Below are positions 22,384 to 30,413 of a DNA stretch of 39,585 nt, piece after piece; position 1 is the stretch's first letter, and each line of letters starts with the position of its first letter. A program made the position numbers and the translations under genes. The DNA is from Candidatus Gastranaerophilales bacterium (GTDB lineage: Bacteria; Bacillota; Clostridia; Lachnospirales; Lachnospiraceae). The stretch lies in assembly GCA_023663225.1 (NCBI GenBank), contig JAMPHU010000025.1, forward strand, positions 1 to 39,585. Reading direction: 5' to 3'. Below the pieces are notes generated by a model. It searched no databases, was not told the DNA's origin, and saw only the letters and a list, made by a program, of their open reading frames with translations.

Positions 22384-23277
22384 ATGTGGAATCTAGCGTT
22401 TATGATGTTGGCCGTGCTTGCGCTGGCCGGGATATGGATTATGCTGTATGACAGCAACCGCTTTGTGGTGCGGGAGTATGCGTTTCGCGACTCCCGCATC
22501 CGGCGCGGCGTCCGGGCGGTGGTGCTGGCGGATCTGCACAACAAACAATACGGCAGGGACAACGAGCGTCTGACGGCGGCGATCCGGAAAGCAGCGCCGG
22601 ATCTGATTCTGGTGGCGGGGGATCTGCTCACCGCGCGCCCGGGCGTCTCCTTTGAACCGGCGCTGCATCTGCTGGCGGAGCTGGCGGCGGAGTATCCCAT
22701 ATATTATGGAAACGGGAACCATGAACACCGGCTGGGGCTTTATCCGGACGTGTACGGCGATATGGGTTCCCGCTATGAGGCGGCGCTGGCGGAGCTTGGG
22801 ATCCGGCCGTTGGTCAATGCCCATGTGCAGCTTGCGGACTGCGGTATCGCGGTCTACGGGGCGCAGATTGACAGACGTTTTTATAAAAGGTTTCGGGTGC
22901 AGCCCATGGATGCGGACTATCTGGAGGGGATTCTGGGTCGGGTGGACAAGTCCGTCTACAATATTCTGCTGGCTCACAATCCGGATTATTTTCCTCAATA
23001 TGCGGAGTGGGGGGCGGATCTGGCGCTGGCTGGCCATGTGCATGGCGGCATCGTGCGGATCCCCTTTGTGGGGAAGGGCGTGGCGTCGCCGGGCATCCGA
23101 CTGTTCCCGAAGTATGACGGCGGCAGGTTTGACGAAGGAGGCAGTACCATGCTGGTGAGCAGGGGGCTGGGGACGCATACCATTCCCGTGAGGCTGTTCA
23201 ATCCGGGCGAACTGCTGGTTCTGGATTTTCAGGCCGGACAGGCTCCGGAGGATGCACAGAACGTAAGTTTGTCTTGA
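22384..23277 (+). CDS. membrane-anchored metallophosphoesterase
   Basis: 297 residues with an N-terminal membrane helix (LAFMMLAVLALAGIWIML), then the calcineurin-like motifs: D50-L-H52, GDL at 79-81, GNHE at 111-114, LAHNPD and GHVHGG. This matches the YkuE/YaeI group that acts on phospholipid-type or nucleotide substrates at the membrane. It starts 12 bp after dacF and is probably in the same operon; a role in envelope metabolism is likely. Confidence 0.87.
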   Translation: MWNLAFMMLAVLALAGIWIMLYDSNRFVVREYAFRDSRIRRGVRAVVLADLHNKQYGRDNERLTAAIRKAAPDLILVAGDLLTARPGVSFEPALHLLAELAAEYPIYYGNGNHEHRLGLYPDVYGDMGSRYEAALAELGIRPLVNAHVQLADCGIAVYGAQIDRRFYKRFRVQPMDADYLEGILGRVDKSVYNILLAHNPDYFPQYAEWGADLALAGHVHGGIVRIPFVGKGVASPGIRLFPKYDGGRFDEGGSTMLVSRGLGTHTIPVRLFNPGELLVLDFQAGQAPEDAQNVSLS

Positions 23278-23326
23278 AATAAGCCTATTTTCCCGGTAAA
23301 ATGTTATCTGTCGCGTGGAGGTGGCT

Positions 23327-24073
23327 ATGGCAATCCCTGTAAAACTGGAAGCGTTTGAAGGGCCTTTGGATCTTCTGCTTCACTTGATAGAGAAAAACAA
23401 AATAGATATTTACGATATTCCCATTGTGGTGATTACCGAGCAGTATCTGGAGTATATCCGACAGATGGAGACGGACGATATGAATGTGATGAGCGAGTTT
23501 TTGGTCATGGCGGCCACGCTCATCGACATCAAGTGCCGGATGCTCCTGCCCAAGGAAGTGAACGAGGAGGGGGAGGAGGAAGACCCCAGAGCGGAACTGG
23601 TGCAGAAACTGCTGGAGTACAAGATGTATAAATACATGTCCCTTGAGCTGCGGGACAGGCAGGTGGACGCAGCCCACACGCTCTATCGGGAGAAGCGGCT
23701 TCCCGAGGAAGTGGCGGCCTACAGACAGCCGGTGGACTATGAGGAACTCATCGGGGATATGACGCTCCACAGGCTGCATGAGATTTTCAAATCCGTTGTG
23801 CGCAGGCAGGAGGACAAGGTGGATCCCATCCGCAGCCGCTACGGCAGGATCGAGAAGGACGAGATCGACATGGATCTCAAGACCCTTTATGTGGAGGCTT
23901 ATGCCAGAGAACATAAGCGGTTCAGCTTCCGCAAGCTCCTCGAGAAGCAGAGCAGCAGGGCGGAGATCATCGTGACGTTTCTGATTATTTTGGAACTGAT
24001 GAAGACGGGCAAAATATGCATTTATCAGGAGGAAATCTTCGACGATATCACCATTACCTCCAACGTGGCATAA
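23327..24073 (+). CDS. scpA: segregation and condensation protein A (kleisin)
   Basis: Kleisin subunit of the Smc-ScpAB condensin, which compacts and separates chromosomes. The N-terminus VKLEAFEGPLDLLLHLIEKNKIDIYDIPI is the family hallmark; KCRMLLP and a winged-helix C-terminus (ELMKTGKICIYQEEIFDDI) follow. The ATG at 23327 is preferred, with GGAGGT just upstream; GTG 23315 is in the same frame. 248 aa. In most Firmicutes scpB follows directly; here an inverted-repeat element separates them. Confidence 0.95.
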   Translation: MAIPVKLEAFEGPLDLLLHLIEKNKIDIYDIPIVVITEQYLEYIRQMETDDMNVMSEFLVMAATLIDIKCRMLLPKEVNEEGEEEDPRAELVQKLLEYKMYKYMSLELRDRQVDAAHTLYREKRLPEEVAAYRQPVDYEELIGDMTLHRLHEIFKSVVRRQEDKVDPIRSRYGRIEKDEIDMDLKTLYVEAYAREHKRFSFRKLLEKQSSRAEIIVTFLIILELMKTGKICIYQEEIFDDITITSNVA

Positions 24074-24365
24074 TACCTAAAAGTAGGCGTTTGCGAAATA
24101 CTACATTTCGTAGAGGGTCATTGTGCAAATTGTACATTCAACGCAGACACGCTTTCGCTCCAACCTCACCGTAAGCGGCCAAGGTGAGAAGTACTTCTAA
24201 GGCTTGCACCATAGGATGCTTCGCCAAGAAGTACTAAATCTCACCTCAAGGCGCTCAAATACAGCGCCTAAGTGCCAACGGTTCGCTAGGGTCTGCTTAT
24301 GAATATACAATCTGCACAATTCGGATTCCAGAAAATATCGTTTCGCAATAGTCTAAATACCTAAA
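24072..24365. repeat. flanking 10-bp direct repeats (AATACCTAAA) around the inserted element
   Basis: AATACCTAAA occurs at 24072-24081 (overlapping the scpA TAA stop) and again at 24356-24365, immediately outside the inverted-repeat element. This is what a target-site duplication looks like. Confidence 0.6.
24084..24355. mobile_element. MITE-like non-coding inverted-repeat element (272 bp)
   Basis: The outer 65 bases at each end are imperfect inverted repeats: the left end reads TAGGCGTTTGCGAAA...TTGTGCAAATTGTACATTCA...GCAGAC, and the right end is the near reverse complement (GTCTGC...TGAATATACAATCTGCACAA...TTTCGCAATAGTCTA). The core has smaller hairpins (AGGCGCT...AGCGCCT; CTCACC...GGTGAG) and no reading frame. 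A related partial copy lies at about 35605-35725. Together with flanking direct repeats this indicates a miniature mobile element, with no transposase of its own. Confidence 0.7.
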
Positions 24366-24380
24366 GGACGGGAAAGGAGC

Positions 24381-24956
24381 ATGGCTTTGGAACATATGAG
24401 AGCGCAGGCCGTGATAGAGTCCGTGCTGTTCACCATGGGGGAATCCGTGGAGGTGGGCAGATTGGCGGAAGTGATAGAGGAAGACGTAAAGACCACCAGA
24501 TCCATTCTGCGGGAGATGGAGGAGCGCTACGAACAGGAAGACCGGGGAATCGCCCTGACTTGGTTTGATAATGCCGTACAGCTGTGTACCAAGGCGGAAA
24601 TGTATGAATACTTAATCAAGATTGCCAAGACGCCCAGAAAGATGACCTTGACGGACACGGTGCTGGAGACGCTCTCCATCATCGCCTACAAGCAGCCGGT
24701 GACCAAAGTGGAGATCGAGAAAGTGCGGGGGGTCAGCTGCGATCATGCGATCAACAAGCTGCTGGAGTATGATCTGATCGTGGAGCTGGGCAGGCTGGAC
24801 GCGCCGGGGAGGCCGCTTCTGTTCGGCACCACGGAGCAGTTCCTGCGGTGTTTCGGCGTGAAGAGTCTGGAGGAACTGCCGGAGTTAAACCCCGTGCAGC
24901 TGGAGGAATTCAAGGCGCAGGCCGAGGCCGAAGTGCAGCTGCAGCTCGACGTCTGA
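24381..24956 (+). CDS. scpB: segregation and condensation protein B
   Basis: Dimeric winged-helix partner of ScpA in the Smc complex. The family pattern is clear: AQAVIESVLFTMGE at the N-terminus, LRE-MEERYEQEDRGI, TLSIIAYKQPVTKVEIEKVRGV and GRLDAPGRPLLFGTTEQFLRCFGV. 191 aa is normal. ATG after AAAGGAG. The acidic/glutamine tail is variable in the family. Confidence 0.95.
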   Translation: MALEHMRAQAVIESVLFTMGESVEVGRLAEVIEEDVKTTRSILREMEERYEQEDRGIALTWFDNAVQLCTKAEMYEYLIKIAKTPRKMTLTDTVLETLSIIAYKQPVTKVEIEKVRGVSCDHAINKLLEYDLIVELGRLDAPGRPLLFGTTEQFLRCFGVKSLEELPELNPVQLEEFKAQAEAEVQLQLDV

Positions 24957-25045
24957 GCGGCGTCCGGACATACGGAATCATAAGAATCATAATTGGAGAG
25001 AGAGTCCTCATATATATTAGCAAACCGCAGTATGGAGGGAAATCC

Positions 25046-26395
25046 ATGCGGAGAATCCATAGGAAATTGGCGGCGCGGCTGATAGGGGGCTTTTTTTGCG
25101 TCTGTTTTTTGATGACGGCTATGCCGAGAACGGCTGTCGTGGGGAGGGCGGAGGAGCGGCGGCTGGACCTTTATGCGGCTTCCGCGGTACTCATGGACGC
25201 GGACTCGGGGAGAGTGCTTTACGAGAAGGAGGGGCGCACGCCCATGGCCATGGCCAGCACCACTAAGATCATGACCTGTATTCTGGTGCTGGAAGAGGGG
25301 AATCTGGACGATGTGGCGCGGGTGTCGGCCTATGCGGCGTCCATGCCCAAGGTGAAGCTCTACGCGGCACAGGGGGAGGAATATCAGGTGCGCAGCCTTC
25401 TCTTTTCGCTGATGCTGGAGTCCCACAACGATTCCGCGGTGGTGCTTGCGGAGTATATCGGCAAACAGTACCTGCCCGGAGATCTTGCACAGAAAGACAC
25501 GGCGGCGTTCACCGTGGAGGAGAGCAGACAGGCGGTGAAGGCGTTTGCCGGACTCATGAACGCCAAGGCCAGAGAATTGGGCTGCGAGAACACTTGGTTT
25601 ATCACGCCCAACGGTCTGGACGCGACAGAGACCGTCGAAGGGGCGGACGGGGAGAGCGTCGAGCGGGAACACTGTACCACGGCGGCGGAGCTTGCGCGGA
25701 TCATGGCATACTGTGTCAAGGAATCTCCGGGGCAGGATGTGTTCCGGGAAATCACCCGCACACAGAGCTATTCGTTTTATGAAAACGGCCGGAATGTGAC
25801 CTGTGTCAATCACAACGCGTTTTTGACCATGATGGACGGCGCGTTCAGCGGGAAGACCGGATTTACCAACAAGGCCGGGTACTGTTATGTGGGCGCTCTG
25901 GAGCGGGACGGGCGGACGTTCGTCGTGGCGCTTTTGGCCTGCGGCTGGCCCAACAACAAGACCTATAAGTGGAGCGATTCCAGAACTTTGCTGGAGTACG
26001 GGCTGGAAAACTATGAGTACCGGGATATTCTGAACGAAGATACGGCATTTGACGAGAGCCGATTGCGGCCGCTTGCAGTGGAGGACGGCCAGACCAGACT
26101 GCTGGGCGGGACGGCCAGCGTCGGTCTGGAGATCCGGGAGCGGCATGATGGGATGGAGGACGCGGGAGAGTCCGTGCGCCTGCTGTTGCGGGAGGACGAA
26201 GAGGTTCAGGTGGCATACGAACTGCCTAAGAGCCTGCAGGCGCCCGTGGCGGCCGGGATGCAGGTGGGAAGCATCACCTACAGCGTGGACGGGAAAGTGT
26301 ATCTCACGGAGACGATCGTGGCCAAGGACGATGTGGGAAAAGTGGAACTGCGCTGGTGCGTGGAACAGATTTTTGCGCGGTTTCTGGTGCTTTGA
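25046..26395 (+). CDS. D-alanyl-D-alanine carboxypeptidase, second copy
   Basis: Exported penicillin-binding protein related to the dacF product but clearly diverged. N-terminal signal sequence with GGFFCVCFLMTAMP. Active-site motifs: STTK at 71-74, SHN at 126-128, KTG at 270-272. A C-terminal PBP5_C-type domain follows (VPVAAGM-like APVAAGMQVGSITYSVDGK). 449 aa with the ATG at 25046 behind GGAGGG; an in-frame extension upstream overlaps scpB and is rejected. Two DacF-type enzymes in one cluster suggest separate vegetative and sporulation roles, which is inference. Confidence 0.9.
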   Translation: MRRIHRKLAARLIGGFFCVCFLMTAMPRTAVVGRAEERRLDLYAASAVLMDADSGRVLYEKEGRTPMAMASTTKIMTCILVLEEGNLDDVARVSAYAASMPKVKLYAAQGEEYQVRSLLFSLMLESHNDSAVVLAEYIGKQYLPGDLAQKDTAAFTVEESRQAVKAFAGLMNAKARELGCENTWFITPNGLDATETVEGADGESVEREHCTTAAELARIMAYCVKESPGQDVFREITRTQSYSFYENGRNVTCVNHNAFLTMMDGAFSGKTGFTNKAGYCYVGALERDGRTFVVALLACGWPNNKTYKWSDSRTLLEYGLENYEYRDILNEDTAFDESRLRPLAVEDGQTRLLGGTASVGLEIRERHDGMEDAGESVRLLLREDEEVQVAYELPKSLQAPVAAGMQVGSITYSVDGKVYLTETIVAKDDVGKVELRWCVEQIFARFLVL

Positions 26396-26460
26396 GGGAA
26401 TTTTGTTGGAAAATTTTTTCAGAAAAAATCAGTTTTATGGTGGAATTGCACAGGGATTTG

Positions 26461-26487
26461 TGTTATACTTAAACTAATTTCATGAAA
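26461..26487 (+). promoter_or_regulatory. extended -10 promoter and palindrome upstream of kduI
   Basis: TGTTATACT (26461-26469) is an extended -10. A perfect 10-bp palindrome TTTCATGAAA at 26478-26487 lies at about the transcription start and could be an operator for the uronate regulator. Confidence 0.45.
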
Positions 26488-26552
26488 ATCAAAATTGGCA
26501 GAGTGCGTACCGACGGGCGGAGGCGGCGCTGTCAAGGAAAGAGAGGCGTAAG

Positions 26553-27413
26553 GTGGAACTTAGAACAGCAGTATCCCCAAGAGATGTGAAGCATTATACC
26601 ACAGAACGTCTGAGAGAAGAGTTTCTGATTCAGAATCTTTTCGTACCCGGCGAGATCAAGCTGGTATACAGCCACATCGACAGAATTATCACAGGTGCGG
26701 CAGTACCGACGGCGCCCATCAAGCTGACGGCAGGAGACGAGCTTCGCGCCGAGTATTTCTGCCAGAGAAGAGAGCTGGGAGTCATCAATATCGGCGGCGC
26801 CGGAACCGTTACCGTTGACGGGAAGGCATACAAGGTCGGTTTCAAGGAGGGCATGTATATCGGCATGGGTTCCAAGGATATCGTCTTTGAGAGCGACAAT
26901 GCCGCAGATCCCGCCAAATTTTATCTGAATTCTGCTCCTGCACACAGAACCTGCCCCACGGTACTCATCAAGCCGGAAGGCACTCCCGCGGAAGGCGTGG
27001 TGATTGTGAAGGATGAGAATAAGGTGGAACTTGGCTCCTTGGAGGACGCCAACCACAGAGTCATCTGCAAGTACATTCTCCCCGGACAGGTAGAGAGCTG
27101 TCAGCTGGAGATGGGTATGACGAAGCTGGAGCCGGGAAGTGTCTGGAATACCATGCCCTGCCATACCCACGACAGGCGCATGGAGGTGTATTTGTACTTT
27201 GAGATGCCCGAGGACGCCTTTGTGATGCATTACATGGGCGAACCTCAGGAGACGCGCCACATTGTCATGCGGAACGAGGAGGCCGTGATCTCCCCCAGCT
27301 GGTCCATCCACTCCGGATGCGGATCCAGAGCATACACCTTCATCTGGGGTATGGTGGGAGAGAATCAGGACTTCGACGATATGGACGGCGTGGACATGAA
27401 AGATCTGATGTAA
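26553..27413 (+). CDS. kduI: 5-dehydro-4-deoxy-D-glucuronate isomerase
   Basis: Cupin-type zinc enzyme that converts 5-keto-4-deoxyuronate (from pectin or glycosaminoglycan lyases) to 3-deoxy-D-glycero-2,5-hexodiulosonate. Family motifs: HYTTERLREEFLI near the start, GAAVPT, RRELGVINIGG, and the metal site MPCHTHDRRMEVYLYFE (two histidines and a glutamate), with IHSGCGSRAYTFIWGM near the end. 286 aa, normal length. Start GTG at 26553. First gene of a five-gene uronate operon. Confidence 0.95.
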   Translation: MELRTAVSPRDVKHYTTERLREEFLIQNLFVPGEIKLVYSHIDRIITGAAVPTAPIKLTAGDELRAEYFCQRRELGVINIGGAGTVTVDGKAYKVGFKEGMYIGMGSKDIVFESDNAADPAKFYLNSAPAHRTCPTVLIKPEGTPAEGVVIVKDENKVELGSLEDANHRVICKYILPGQVESCQLEMGMTKLEPGSVWNTMPCHTHDRRMEVYLYFEMPEDAFVMHYMGEPQETRHIVMRNEEAVISPSWSIHSGCGSRAYTFIWGMVGENQDFDDMDGVDMKDLM

Positions 27414-27461
27414 TCAGTAAATCTTTATCAGCAAAATTTTTATAAGAAAAGGAGAGACAAA

Positions 27462-28265
27462 ATGAGCAACTACACAAATTTCAGTCTGGAAGGCAAAGTG
27501 GCACTGGTGACAGGCGCAACCTACGGTATCGGTTTTGCCATCGCTTCCGCATACGCAGAAGCGGGCGCAACCATCTGCTTTAACGACCGCACGCAGGACA
27601 AGCTGGAGCAGGGGATTGCGGCATATGCGGAAAAAGGCATCAAGGCACACGGTTATGTGTGTGACGTGACCGATGAGGACGCCGTAAACGCCATGGTGGC
27701 ACAGATCGAGAAAGAGGTTGGCGTGATCGATATTCTGGTGAACAACGCAGGTATCATCAAGCGCATCCCCATGACCGAGATGAGCGCCGCAGAGTTCAGG
27801 CAGGTTGTGGATGTGGATCTGAACGCTCCTTTCATCGTGGCCAAGGCAGTTATTCCTTCCATGATCAAGAAGGGCGGCGGAAAGATTATCAATATCTGTT
27901 CCATGATGTCCGAGCTTGGCCGTGAGACCGTGTCCGCCTATGCGGCAGGCAAGGGCGGCTTGAAGATGCTGACCAAGAATATCTGTGCGGAGTATGCGCA
28001 GTACAACATTCAGTGCAATGGCATTGGACCCGGCTATATCGCAACACCCCAGACCGCGCCTCTGCGTGAGAAACAGGCAGACGGCAGCAGACATCCCTTC
28101 GACGAGTTTATCTGCGCCAGAACGCCCGCAGGCAGATGGCTGGATCCTCAGGAACTCACCGGTCCCGCGGTATTCCTTGCATCCAGCGCTTCCGATGCGG
28201 TGAACGGCCATATCCTTTATGTGGACGGCGGTATTCTTGCGTATATCGGCAAGCAGCCTAGCTAA
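27462..28265 (+). CDS. kduD: 2-dehydro-3-deoxy-D-gluconate 5-dehydrogenase (KduD/DhuD-like SDR)
   Basis: Short-chain dehydrogenase that should reduce the KduI product to 2-keto-3-deoxygluconate with NAD(P)H. TGATYGIG is the cofactor loop, NNAGI the NNAG motif, S in ICSMMSE and YAAGK the catalytic Ser-Tyr-Lys, and PGYIATP the substrate loop. 267 aa. Strong AAAGGAGAG before ATG. Similar enzymes are annotated as gluconate 5-dehydrogenase; the operon context favours KduD. Confidence 0.88.
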   Translation: MSNYTNFSLEGKVALVTGATYGIGFAIASAYAEAGATICFNDRTQDKLEQGIAAYAEKGIKAHGYVCDVTDEDAVNAMVAQIEKEVGVIDILVNNAGIIKRIPMTEMSAAEFRQVVDVDLNAPFIVAKAVIPSMIKKGGGKIINICSMMSELGRETVSAYAAGKGGLKMLTKNICAEYAQYNIQCNGIGPGYIATPQTAPLREKQADGSRHPFDEFICARTPAGRWLDPQELTGPAVFLASSASDAVNGHILYVDGGILAYIGKQPS

Positions 28266-28266
28266 T

Positions 28267-28324
28267 GATGAAAAGAATTTCTAAGACAGCAGAGTACGCT
28301 GTCTAAGAAATTCTATGTTTCATC
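28267..28324 (+). other. long hairpin downstream of kduD
   Basis: GATGAAA-AGAATTTCTAAGACAGC pairs with GCTGTCTAAGAAATTCT-TTTCATC with one mismatch and a short internal bulge, around a 7-base loop. No clear T-run follows, so it may be an RNA-processing or stabilising hairpin inside the operon rather than a terminator. Confidence 0.65.
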
Positions 28325-28326
28325 AC

Positions 28327-28520
28327 GAAAATGCTGCGCATTTTCATTCTGGAAGACGAAAAGAAATGCTGTGCATTTTCATCATGGAAGACGAAAAGAA
28401 ATGCTGCGCATTTTCATCATGGAAGGCGAAAAGAAATGCTGCGCATTTTCATTCTGGAAGACGAAAAGAAATGTTGCGCATTTTCATTCTGGAAGATGAA
28501 AGAAATGCTATGTATTTTCT
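28327..28520. repeat. 35-bp tandem array of hairpins (6 copies) inside the uronate operon
   Basis: GCATTTTC recurs at 28338, 28373, 28408, 28443 and 28478, exactly 35 bp apart, with a sixth diverged copy near 28512. Each unit contains GAAA(A)TGC-TGC-GCATTTTC, a hairpin with a 3-base loop. Loop and stem changes (TGT loop; a GTATTTTC arm with a G-T pair) keep the pairing. 35 is not a multiple of three, so this is not coding. Confidence 0.9.
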
Positions 28521-28559
28521 CAGGGCAGGACAAATGAATTAATAGGAAGGTTTGTGACG

Positions 28560-29198
28560 ATGAAGATTGCATTGATTAACGAGAACAGTCAGGCAGCGAA
28601 GAACGAGATGATCTGCGCCACTTTGAAGAAGGTGGTGGAGCCTATGGGACATGAGGTGTTCAACTACGGCATGTGCGGTGCGGAGGATCCCAATTCTCTC
28701 ACCTATGTGCAGAACGGCATACTGGCTGCGGTGCTGCTCAATTCGGGCGCGGCGGATTATGTCATCACCGGATGCGGTACCGGAGAGGGCGCGATGCTTG
28801 CCTGCAACTCCTTTCCCAAGGTACTCTGCGGACATATCGAATCCCCTCTGGACGCTTATCTGTTTTCACAGGTAAACGACGGTAACTGCGTTGCGCTTCC
28901 CTTTGCGGAGAATTTCGGCTGGGGCGGAGAGTTGAATCTACAGTATACGTTTGAGAAATTGTTCTGCGCGCCCGGCGGGGGCGGATATCCTCCCGAGAGG
29001 GTGGAACCTGAGCAGCGCAACAAAAAAATTCTGGACAAGGTGAAAGAGGTGACGCACACTGATCTGGTGACGATCCTCAAGAATCTGGACAGAGAGCTGG
29101 TGAAGGGCGCGTTATCCGGCGCAAAATTTCAGGAGTATTTCTTTGCCAACTGCAAGTGCGATGAGATCGCGGCGGCGGTAAAGGAAGTTCTGGCATAG
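28560..29198 (+). CDS. RpiB/LacA/LacB-family isomerase (DhuI-like)
   Basis: 212 residues starting MKIALINENSQAAKN; GCGTGEGAMLACN is the RpiB/LacAB active-site loop and NFGWGGELN follows. Streptococcal DhuI, an RpiB-family protein, performs the same reaction as KduI on unsaturated uronates, and this gene lies in a uronate operon, so a DhuI role is the leading idea. The ATG at 28560 follows AGGAAGG at good spacing. It is encoded just after the 35-bp hairpin array. An ordinary ribose-5-phosphate or galactose-6-phosphate isomerase is less likely here. Confidence 0.75.
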   Translation: MKIALINENSQAAKNEMICATLKKVVEPMGHEVFNYGMCGAEDPNSLTYVQNGILAAVLLNSGAADYVITGCGTGEGAMLACNSFPKVLCGHIESPLDAYLFSQVNDGNCVALPFAENFGWGGELNLQYTFEKLFCAPGGGGYPPERVEPEQRNKKILDKVKEVTHTDLVTILKNLDRELVKGALSGAKFQEYFFANCKCDEIAAAVKEVLA

Positions 29199-29314
29199 CA
29201 CGGCTGTCCCGGGAAAGAACCGGGAAGAGGCATTGTTCCATTGATTATTTGTGCCTGTTACCGGACGCTTCGGCGTACCAAGAGGCAGACACAGGAAAGG
29301 TATGGTTATTAATT

Positions 29315-30280
29315 ATGAACGCAGTTTTAGAGCAAATCAGCAAAATCGGCATTGTTCCGGTTGTAAAGATCGATAAGGCGGAAGACGCGCTTCCGCTGGC
29401 AAAGGCTTTGTGTGCAGGGGGACTTCCCTGTGCGGAGGTTACGTTCCGCACCAGCGCCGCAGCAGAGGCTATCAAAATCATGACGGACAATTATCCCGAC
29501 ATGTGCGTGGGCGCAGGTACCGTTTTGAATGCGGAGCAGGTGGATGCGGCGGTTGCAGCGGGCGCGAAATTTATCGTAAGCCCCGGCCTGAATCCCAAGA
29601 CCGTAAAATACTGCATCGAGAAAGGCGTGCCTATCACCCCCGGTACTTCCAGCCCTTCCGATATCGAACAGGCGATTGAACTTGGTCTGGATGTGGTGAA
29701 ATTTTTCCCCGCAGAGCAGTCCGGCGGCCTTGCAAAGATTAAGGCTATGGCGGCTCCCTATGTCAACATGAAGTTTATGCCCACCGGCGGTGTGAATGCA
29801 AAGAATCTGACTTCCTACCTCGACTTCCCCAAGATTATCGCCTGCGGCGGTTCCTGGATGGTACCCGGCGACTTGATCAATGCGGGAGAGTGGGACAAGA
29901 TCGAGCAGCTGACCCGCGAGGCGGTTCAGACGATGCTGGGCTTCGAGCTGGCGCACATCGGCGTCAATGCGGAGAATGCAGAGGAGGCGGAGAAGGCCGC
30001 CAACCGTTTTGCATTTATCTTCGGTATGCCCGCTAAAGTGGGCAACAGTTCCGTGTTTGCCGGCACCGCTCTGGAAGTGATGAAGACCCCTTATCTTGGC
30101 AAGAACGGCCACATTGCAATCCGCACCAATTACATTGAGCGGGCAGTCAACTATCTGAGTACGGTTCTGGGCGTGGAGTTCGACGATTCCACCGCCAAGA
30201 AAGACGCCAAGGGCGGATTGAAGGCAATCTACCTGAAGGAAGAGATCGGCGGTTTTGCCGTACATCTTGTGCAGAAGTAA
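29315..30280 (+). CDS. kdgA: KDPG/KHG aldolase fused to a C-terminal VOC domain
   Basis: Residues 1-205 are 2-keto-3-deoxy-6-phosphogluconate aldolase: E41-V-T-F-R, GAGTV, SPGLNP, TPGTSSPSD and VVKFFPAE with Schiff-base K129. It splits KDPG into pyruvate and glyceraldehyde-3-phosphate. Residues from about 211 (ELAHIGVNAENAEEA) to the end form a vicinal-oxygen-chelate/glyoxalase-like domain (second motif GHIAIRTNYIERAVNYLS). Most KDPG aldolases stop near 210 aa, so the 321-aa product is a fusion. ATG at 29315 chosen by homology; AGGAAAGG lies somewhat far upstream. Confidence 0.9.
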   Translation: MNAVLEQISKIGIVPVVKIDKAEDALPLAKALCAGGLPCAEVTFRTSAAAEAIKIMTDNYPDMCVGAGTVLNAEQVDAAVAAGAKFIVSPGLNPKTVKYCIEKGVPITPGTSSPSDIEQAIELGLDVVKFFPAEQSGGLAKIKAMAAPYVNMKFMPTGGVNAKNLTSYLDFPKIIACGGSWMVPGDLINAGEWDKIEQLTREAVQTMLGFELAHIGVNAENAEEAEKAANRFAFIFGMPAKVGNSSVFAGTALEVMKTPYLGKNGHIAIRTNYIERAVNYLSTVLGVEFDDSTAKKDAKGGLKAIYLKEEIGGFAVHLVQK

Positions 30281-30413
30281 GGACGCCGCAGGAACCGGGA
30301 ACGGCCGCCTGTAGGAATGCGGCCGCAATGCAGCGGAAAGTGGCTGCAATAGCTGCGAACAGATCAGAAATGCAAAATAACATAATAAAATGTAAGAAAG
30401 GAAGCAAACAACA

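Noticed and set aside
28327-28520. CRISPR array from the regular 35-bp spacing
   Set aside because: The whole 35-bp unit is repeated, with no unique spacers between repeats and no cas genes in the window. It is a simple tandem array of hairpins.
28315-28542. Open reading frames of 68-75 codons across the 35-bp repeats
   Set aside because: The period is not a multiple of three, so each unit is read in a different frame, and no ribosome binding site precedes them.
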